DNA from: JACRBK01 sp964427955
Lineage (GTDB): Bacteria > Chloroflexota > Anaerolineae > Aggregatilineales > Aggregatilineaceae
Direction of reading: 5' to 3'
Assembly (NCBI GenBank): GCA_964427955.1
Contig: CAYRWY010000233.1
Location: 1-9,088, forward strand
DNA: 9,088 bases
Positions 5,332 through 9,088 of the stretch are shown piece after piece. Every line of letters begins with the position of its first letter. Position 1 is the first letter of the stretch. The notes under the pieces are model-generated. The model saw only the letters and a list, made by a program, of their open reading frames with translations, ran no database searches and had not been told where the DNA came from. A program made the position numbers and the translations under genes.

Positions 5332-6312
5332 TAGTTCAGCGACGGCCTCACGTTCCTCTTGCAGCTCCGCCGTCGTGATCTGGAGGCGTCCGCGCGCATA
5401 GTCGCTCAGCTCGACTCCGCTCACCCACTCGCACTGTCCGTTGCCGGACGACCGCATCGGGAACGAGTAGATCAGCCCCTCCGGCACGCCGTACGGGTTG
5501 CCGTCGGACAGCTTGGCCGCGCTGAACCAATCCCCGGCGGGCGTGGGGGCCAGGGTGCTCTGCACGTGGTTGACGATGGCGTTGGCGGCGCTGGCGGCGC
5601 TGCTTTTGCCGCGCAGATCGATCACGGCTTTGCCGCGCTGCTGGATCGTCTTGAGGAAATCACCCTCGAACCAGGCCCGGTCAGAGATCACGTCCAGCGC
5701 GGGCTTCCCGTTGATTTTCGTGTGCTCGAAGTCGGGATACATGGTCGGACTGTGGTTGCCCCACACGCCCAGGTTGGTCACGGCGGTGACGGGCACCCCG
5801 GCTTTCTGCGCGATCTGGAAGCGGGCGCGGTTTTCGTCCAGCCGTGTCATCGCCATCCAGCGATCCTGCGGCACGTCCGGGGCGCTCTTGAGCGCGATCA
5901 GCGCGTTGGTGTTGCACGGATTGGCGACCACCAGCACGCGCACGTCGCTGGCGGCTCCATCGTTGATGGCTCGCCCCTGCGCGACGAAGATCGGGGCGTT
6001 GTCGCGGATGACGTCGGCGCGTTCCATGCCCTTGCCGCGCGGCTTGCCGCCCACCAGGATCGCCCAATTGGCATCCTTGAAGGTCACTTTCGGATCGTCC
6101 GACATGGACACGCCGTAGAGCAGGGGATAGGCGCAGTCCTCCAATTCCATGATCGCGCCGCGCAGCCCATCCAACGCCTGGGGCACTTCGAGCAGTTGCA
6201 GGATCACGGGCTGGTCGGGGCCGAAGGCTTCCCCGTTGACTAACCGGTACAACAGACTGTAGCCGATTTGACCGGCACCCCCGGTGACGGCGACACGGAT
6301 TGGTGTTTTCAC
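5323..6312 (-). CDS. mdh: NAD-dependent malate dehydrogenase, 329 aa
   Basis: Interconverts malate and oxaloacetate in the TCA cycle, cytosolic. Numbered from the GTG start: Rossmann glycine motif 'TGGAGQIGYSL' (residues 10-20); acidic residue in 'LLEVPQALDGL' (E42) favouring NAD; substrate arginines in 'KPRGKGMERADV' (R92, R98); 'ANPCNTNAL'; catalytic Asp in 'MTRLDENRA' (D159) and proton-relay His in 'VWGNHSPTMYPDF' (H187). The whole matches the Thermus/actinobacterial type of 326-329 residues, not the LDH-like MDH found in Chloroflexus. The GTG at 6312 is chosen over an ATG at 6348 because AAGGAG (6319-6324) lies exactly 6 nt upstream and the protein then has the usual length. It is divergent from the response-regulator operon and has a TATAAT promoter of its own. 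All key residues are intact. Confidence 0.95.
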   Translation of the reverse strand: MKTPIRVAVTGGAGQIGYSLLYRLVNGEAFGPDQPVILQLLEVPQALDGLRGAIMELEDCAYPLLYGVSMSDDPKVTFKDANWAILVGGKPRGKGMERADVIRDNAPIFVAQGRAINDGAASDVRVLVVANPCNTNALIALKSAPDVPQDRWMAMTRLDENRARFQIAQKAGVPVTAVTNLGVWGNHSPTMYPDFEHTKINGKPALDVISDRAWFEGDFLKTIQQRGKAVIDLRGKSSAASAANAIVNHVQSTLAPTPAGDWFSAAKLSDGNPYGVPEGLIYSFPMRSSGNGQCEWVSGVELSDYARGRLQITTAELQEEREAVAELLK

Positions 6313-6371
6313 GCTGCACTCCTTTGGCTGGGTCTCCACATAACTCAAAGATTAGTTCAAGACTCTCTTAA

Positions 6372-6402
6372 ATTATAGCGTCACCCGGGGGGCAAGTGAC
6401 AA
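6372..6402 (-). promoter_or_regulatory. Promoter of mdh
   Basis: Minus strand: perfect TATAAT (6377-6372), preceded by TTGTCA (6402-6397) at a long 19-bp spacing. The predicted start is near 6365, giving a ~50-nt leader. The long spacer suggests a weak or regulated promoter. Confidence 0.65.
6380..6400. promoter_or_regulatory. Dyad GTCAC-N11-GTGAC inside the mdh promoter
   Basis: GTCAC (6380-6384) and GTGAC (6396-6400) form an inverted repeat filling the gap between the -35 and -10 boxes of mdh. Protein binding here would block polymerase or, as with MerR-type regulators acting on 19-bp spacers, remodel the spacer. The identity of any binding protein is unknown. Confidence 0.4.
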
Positions 6403-6420
6403 CTGGCACAGATGGGCGTC

Positions 6421-6445
6421 GTAAGGCTCTTGTAAGGAATCCTTA
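6421..6445 (+). promoter_or_regulatory. Direct-repeat operator for the response regulator (autoregulation)
   Basis: GTAAGG at 6421-6426 and again at 6432-6437, an 11-bp period, the arrangement bound by OmpR/PhoB-type dimers. The downstream copy also lies in a perfect 13-bp palindrome TAAGGA-A-TCCTTA (6433-6445). The repeat ends 9 bp before the -10 box, taking the place of the -35, as in PhoB-activated promoters. The 11-mer TGTAAGGAATC (6431-6441) is identical at 8419-8429. Confidence 0.7.
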
Positions 6446-6446
6446 G

Positions 6447-6452
6447 TACAAT
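6447..6452 (+). promoter_or_regulatory. -10 box of the response-regulator operon (leaderless start)
   Basis: TACAAT ends 7 nt before the ATG at 6460, so transcription would begin at or within a base of the start codon. No ribosome-binding site and no recognisable -35 are present. This predicts a leaderless, activator-dependent transcript. Confidence 0.6.
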
Positions 6453-6459
6453 CTCCGCT

Positions 6460-7185
6460 ATGGGAAAACAACCAACGATTCTGGTGGTGGACGACGAAGC
6501 CACCGTGCGCGAAGTCGTCCACAAATATCTTGAGCGCGAAGGCTTCCGGGTGATCGAGGCCGACAACGGGCCGCTGGCGCTGCACCTGCTGCACCAGGAA
6601 CAGCCCGATCTGCTCGTGCTGGACATCATGCTGCCCGGCCTGGATGGCTATACCATCACGCGCTCGCTGCGCGATCCGGCCAGCGCCGCGTTCAGCAGTG
6701 AGCATCGCAGCGTCCCGATCATCATGCTGACCGCCCGGACCGAGGAGCAGGACCGGCTGGCGGGGTTCGAACTGGGCACTGACGATTACGTGACCAAGCC
6801 GTTCAGCCCGCGCGAGCTGGTGATGCGTATCAAGGCGGTGCTGCGCCGCACCGCGCTGCGGGACGAAGAAGAAGAGAAGCCGCTGATCGCCGCCGATCTC
6901 AGCCTGGAGCCGGGCAGCCGCACCGTCAAGCGCGGCGAGACCGTGCTGGCACTGACGGCGAAGGAATTCGACCTGCTGTGGTTCCTGGCCCGCCACCCGC
7001 GCCAGGTCTTCAGCCGCACCCAACTGCTGGACCAGGTGTGGGGCTACGAGTTCTACGGCGACGAAAGCACGGTGACGGTGCACATCCGCCGCCTGCGCGA
7101 AAAAATCGAACCGGACCCGGCCCAGCCGATCTATCTCCACACGGTGTGGGGCATCGGGTATAGATTTGAGGCTCCTGCGGGATGA
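6460..7185 (+). CDS. OmpR/PhoB-family response regulator, 241 aa
   Basis: DNA-binding response regulator of a two-component system. Receiver domain, residues ~6-125: acidic pair D11/D12, phospho-acceptor D55 in 'LLVLDIMLPGLDGY', T91 in 'MLTAR', and K113 in 'YVTKPFSPREL'. There is a slightly long loop (residues ~70-85) before the fourth strand. The C-terminal winged-helix domain, residues ~140-238, shows 'LTAKEFDLLWFLARHPRQVFSRTQLLDQVWG' and 'VTVHIRRLREKIEPDP', the recognition helix and the wing 'TVWGIGYRF'. All activation residues are intact. It overlaps the kinase gene by 4 bp (ATGA), a co-translated pair. ATG 6460 is the only plausible start and follows the -10 box directly. It probably binds the 11-bp GTAAGG repeats at 6421 and 8420. 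The signal it answers to is unknown; PhoP/PhoB-like naming would be overreach. Confidence 0.93.
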   Translation: MGKQPTILVVDDEATVREVVHKYLEREGFRVIEADNGPLALHLLHQEQPDLLVLDIMLPGLDGYTITRSLRDPASAAFSSEHRSVPIIMLTARTEEQDRLAGFELGTDDYVTKPFSPRELVMRIKAVLRRTALRDEEEEKPLIAADLSLEPGSRTVKRGETVLALTAKEFDLLWFLARHPRQVFSRTQLLDQVWGYEFYGDESTVTVHIRRLREKIEPDPAQPIYLHTVWGIGYRFEAPAG

Positions 7186-8423
7186 AGCGTTCACCCTGGC
7201 TCTCGATCCTGGCCATGCTGGGCGGCATGATCGCCGCGCTCGGACTGGCGATTCTGTTCGTGGTCGCCCGGCTCCATCCTCCGGCGGCGGATCTGCGGCT
7301 GCTGGTGCTGTTCATGTCCGGCTCCGGCGGGCTGACGGTGCTGGTCGCCTATCTGCTCTACCGCCGCGGGCTGATCCGGTGGTTCCCCAGCCTGCGCTGG
7401 TCGCTGCTGAGCATCGTCGTGATCACGGTGGGGCTGGTGACGCTGAACGTCTGGGTCACAGCCCAGTTGATGTTCATCAGCCAGCACGACCTCGTGCTGA
7501 CGGTGGCGCTGCTGGCCTTCGCCGGGATGACGGCGCTGATCTTCGGGCTGTTCGTGGTCTTCGCCCTGACCGACCGGATTCAGGCGCTCACCCGCGCCGC
7601 TGAACGGCTGGCCCAGGGGCAGCTCGACACCCGCCTGGACGTGACCGGCACCGACGAACTGGCCGAGCTGATCCAGACCTTCAACTGGATGGCCGAAAAT
7701 CTGCAAAAGATCGAGCAGCAGAAAAGCGTGGTGGAACAGACCCGCCGCGATCTGATCGCCTGGGTATCGCACGACCTGCGCACGCCGCTCACCTCGATCC
7801 GCGTGATGTTCGAGGCCCTGGCGGACGAGGTGGTGACCGATCCGGACACAACCGCGCGCTACATTCGCAGCTCGCTGTTCGAGGTCCAACACCTGAGCCG
7901 CCTGATCGACGATCTTTTCGAGCTGGCGAAACTGGACGCGGGCCGCCTGGACAGCGAGTTCGACCGGTCGTCGCTGAAAGACCTGATCTCCGACGTGCTG
8001 AGCAGCATGACCGCCCAGGCCGACCGCCGCCAGGTGAAACTGTGTGGCAGCGTCAGCGCCGACATCGACCCGGTGACGATGGCCCCCGACAAGATTCAGC
8101 GCGTGCTCTACAACCTGATCGACAACGCGCTTCAGCACACCCCGCCGCAGGGCGTCGTGACGATCCGGGCGTGCCGCGAGCCGGGGCAGGCGCGGGTCGA
8201 GGTGCACAATACCGGCCCGGCGATTGAGCCGCTCCACCTGCCGCACATCTTCACCAGTTTCTACCGCGGGGATCGCTCGCGGGTGCGCGACGAAGACGGG
8301 CGGCGCGGGACCGGCCTGGGGCTGGCCATCGCGCGCGGGTTTGTCGAGGCGCACCGGGGCCGCATCTGGGTCGAAAGTGGGGCCGAGCGCGGCACGACCT
8401 TCAGCTTCACGCTCCCGCTGTAA
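7182..8423 (+). CDS. Sensor histidine kinase, four-helix intramembrane-sensing type, 413 aa
   Basis: Partner of the preceding regulator. Four N-terminal membrane helices (residues ~8-30, 37-60, 73-98, 105-130) are joined by external loops of under ten residues, so there is no extracytoplasmic sensor domain. Then come HAMP (~131-183, 'RIQALTRAAERLAQGQLDTRLDVTG...DEL'), HisKA with phospho-acceptor H197 in 'WVSHDLRTPLTSIR', and HATPase_c with the N-box 'NLIDNALQHTPP' (N315), F-box 'FTSFYRGDRSR' and G-box 'RRGTGLGLAIARG'. The D/G1 box is changed: 'VEVHNTGPAIEP' has Asn343 in place of the usual Asp and Ala for the second Gly, a variant seen in some active kinases. The four-base overlap with the regulator indicates co-translation. 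The TAA stop lies inside the first repeat of the next promoter's operator. Stimulus unknown; membrane or lipid-derived signals are plausible by topology. Confidence 0.93.
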   Translation: MKRSPWLSILAMLGGMIAALGLAILFVVARLHPPAADLRLLVLFMSGSGGLTVLVAYLLYRRGLIRWFPSLRWSLLSIVVITVGLVTLNVWVTAQLMFISQHDLVLTVALLAFAGMTALIFGLFVVFALTDRIQALTRAAERLAQGQLDTRLDVTGTDELAELIQTFNWMAENLQKIEQQKSVVEQTRRDLIAWVSHDLRTPLTSIRVMFEALADEVVTDPDTTARYIRSSLFEVQHLSRLIDDLFELAKLDAGRLDSEFDRSSLKDLISDVLSSMTAQADRRQVKLCGSVSADIDPVTMAPDKIQRVLYNLIDNALQHTPPQGVVTIRACREPGQARVEVHNTGPAIEPLHLPHIFTSFYRGDRSRVRDEDGRRGTGLGLAIARGFVEAHRGRIWVESGAERGTTFSFTLPL

Positions 8424-8440
8424 GGAATCTGTAAGATTTC
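8419..8440 (+). promoter_or_regulatory. Direct-repeat operator upstream of the Met-rich protein
   Basis: GTAAGG (8420-8425) and GTAAGA (8431-8436) with an 11-bp period, overlapping the kinase stop codon. TGTAAGGAATC (8419-8429) is identical to 6431-6441. A weak -10 candidate, TAGGAT (8450-8455), lies 13 bp downstream of the second repeat and would start transcription near 8462. Shared operator design points to the same response regulator. Confidence 0.65.
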
Positions 8441-8510
8441 CGTTATCGCTAGGATAGAAATGCTTGCTAGACTGCCTGTATCGTCTAAACACTTCAAGGA
8501 GATACGGGCA

Positions 8511-8966
8511 ATGTCTAACTTCAAGCGTTCGACCTTTTTTCTGGCCTTCCTGGTGCTGATCGGCAGCTTCGTTCTGGCGGCGCCTGCGCCCACCGTCACC
8601 CGCGCGCAGGACATGAGCAAGATCACTTGCGATTCGACCCTCGTCACCCTGTTGTACGTCGCAGAATATGACTACGGCTTCCACTCGATGCTCGATGTTG
8701 CGTCGCTGGACAAGGGCCAGTACGCCCCGCTGTTCGACGCGATGATGGCGGACATGAGCAGCGATGGCGGCATGATGGAAGCGACGCCCGAAGGCGAGAT
8801 GATGGACGCCACGCCCGACATGGGCATGATGGATGGCATGACCACACTGACCCCCGGCAACGTCCAGGGTGAGGATCAGTTCTGCACGGACCTGCGCGCG
8901 GAACTCGACATCTTCCTGTACGACGCGCTCACGCACGAAATGATGGGCGAAGACAGCGGCATGTAG
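8511..8966 (+). CDS. Secreted methionine-rich protein of unknown function, 151 aa
   Basis: Exported small protein; I do not recognise a named family. Signal peptide: basic 'SNFKRS', hydrophobic core 'TFFLAFLVLIGSFVLAA', probable cleavage after 'TRA' (residue ~32). The mature part has 16 methionines in ~118 residues, many paired (M78-M79, M88-M89, M97-M98, M106-M107, M144-M145). Three tandem nonapeptides start at residues 88, 97 and 106 (MMEATPEGE, MMDATPDMG, then a decayed third). There are two cysteines, C40 and C125, able to form one disulfide, and many acidic residues. Paired Met with Asp/Glu recalls periplasmic copper- or silver-binding proteins, but that is inference. ATG 8511 is chosen for its AAGGAGA 8 nt upstream (8496-8502) and proper signal peptide; an ATG at 8460 lacks both. 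It carries the regulator's operator and ends at a strong terminator, so it is likely the output gene of the adjacent two-component system. Confidence 0.85.
   Translation: MSNFKRSTFFLAFLVLIGSFVLAAPAPTVTRAQDMSKITCDSTLVTLLYVAEYDYGFHSMLDVASLDKGQYAPLFDAMMADMSSDGGMMEATPEGEMMDATPDMGMMDGMTTLTPGNVQGEDQFCTDLRAELDIFLYDALTHEMMGEDSGM
8772..8852 (+). repeat. Three in-frame 27-bp tandem repeats in the Met-rich gene
   Basis: Units at 8772-8798, 8799-8825 and 8826-8852 each begin ATGATGGA. The first two share MM(E/D)ATP(E/D) and differ at synonymous and conservative positions; the third is degraded. Copy number may vary among relatives, changing the number of Met pairs. Confidence 0.75.
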
Positions 8967-8988
8967 GGCGCTGTTCGCTCGGTTCGGC

Positions 8989-9014
8989 AGGGCGCTTCCG
9001 CAAGCGCCCTTTTT
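8989..9014 (+). terminator. Intrinsic terminator after the Met-rich gene
   Basis: AGGGCGCTT (8989-8997), loop CCGC, AAGCGCCCT (9002-9010) is a perfect 9-bp GC-rich stem followed by TTTT (9011-9014). It is a canonical rho-independent terminator 23 bp after the stop codon. Confidence 0.92.
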
Positions 9015-9068
9015 ACTGATCCTTGCCTTGAAATCTAATGGAGAAACGAAATAGAGTCCAAATGATTC

Positions 9069-9088
9069 GTAGGGGCAGAGCTTGCTCT
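9069..9088 (+). repeat. Dispersed palindromic repeat, cut by the window edge
   Basis: GTAGGGGCAGAGCTTGCTCT begins a palindrome around AGCTTGCT that would close with GCCCC outside the window. It matches the GTAGGGGC...AGCTTGCT design of the minus-strand repeat at 3061-3085. Positions 9015-9068 before it are an AT-rich spacer with no visible gene. Confidence 0.5.

Noticed and set aside
7191..8936. 581-codon open frame on the minus strand across the kinase and Met-rich genes
   Set aside because: It is antisense to two well-supported genes, rich in His/Gln/Arg/Asp as expected of a GC-rich shadow frame, and has no domain.
1..9088. Defence island, phage, transposase or biosynthetic cluster
   Set aside because: Apart from hicAB no such gene is visible; the remaining genes are housekeeping, transport, envelope and signalling.

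Overview
The window looks like a bacterial chromosome segment with high GC content and compact, strongly biased coding. The style (Anaerolineae-like proteins, a Met-rich 'MMDATPDMG' exported protein, abundant CCCCTCTCCC-type hairpin repeats) suggests a member of the Chloroflexota, probably class Anaerolineae. That placement is an inference from protein flavour and repeats; no rRNA or marker gene is present to confirm it.

Layout. (1) Positions 1-1343, plus strand: the 3' end of a GNAT acetyltransferase, a hicA-hicB toxin-antitoxin pair, and a small membrane-anchored protein of unknown function. The last two blocks are visibly more AT-rich than the rest. A second, diverged copy of the GNAT gene's last 11 codons sits just after hicB, so hicAB is bracketed by 34-bp imperfect direct repeats, as in a cassette inserted at a gene's 3' end. 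(2) 1408-2880, minus strand: an MFS exporter of the MefA/MFS_3 type with a good sigma-70-like promoter and a ~150-nt structured leader. (3) 2881-3403: no gene. It holds two minus-strand intrinsic terminators and a cluster of palindromic repeats, including a nested ~155-bp element. (4) 3404-6402, minus strand: a GT-C (ArnT/PMT-like) membrane glycosyltransferase and an NAD-type malate dehydrogenase, each with its own promoter. (5) 6421-9014, plus strand, divergent from mdh: an OmpR-family response regulator, an intramembrane-sensing histidine kinase overlapping it by 4 bp, and a secreted methionine-rich protein followed by a strong terminator. (6) The last ~70 bases hold only AT-rich spacer and the start of another dispersed repeat.

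How the parts work together. The best-supported regulatory story is the two-component module. Direct repeats of GTAAGG with an 11-bp period lie upstream of the response regulator and again upstream of the Met-rich secreted protein, and the 11-mer TGTAAGGAATC is identical at both sites. This is the spacing expected for an OmpR/PhoB-type regulator, so the regulator probably controls its own operon and the exported protein. The response regulator mRNA appears leaderless.

I see no CRISPR, tRNA, rRNA, phage or transposase gene. The most unusual items are the sensor/regulator/Met-rich protein regulon and the GNAT-tail duplication around hicAB.
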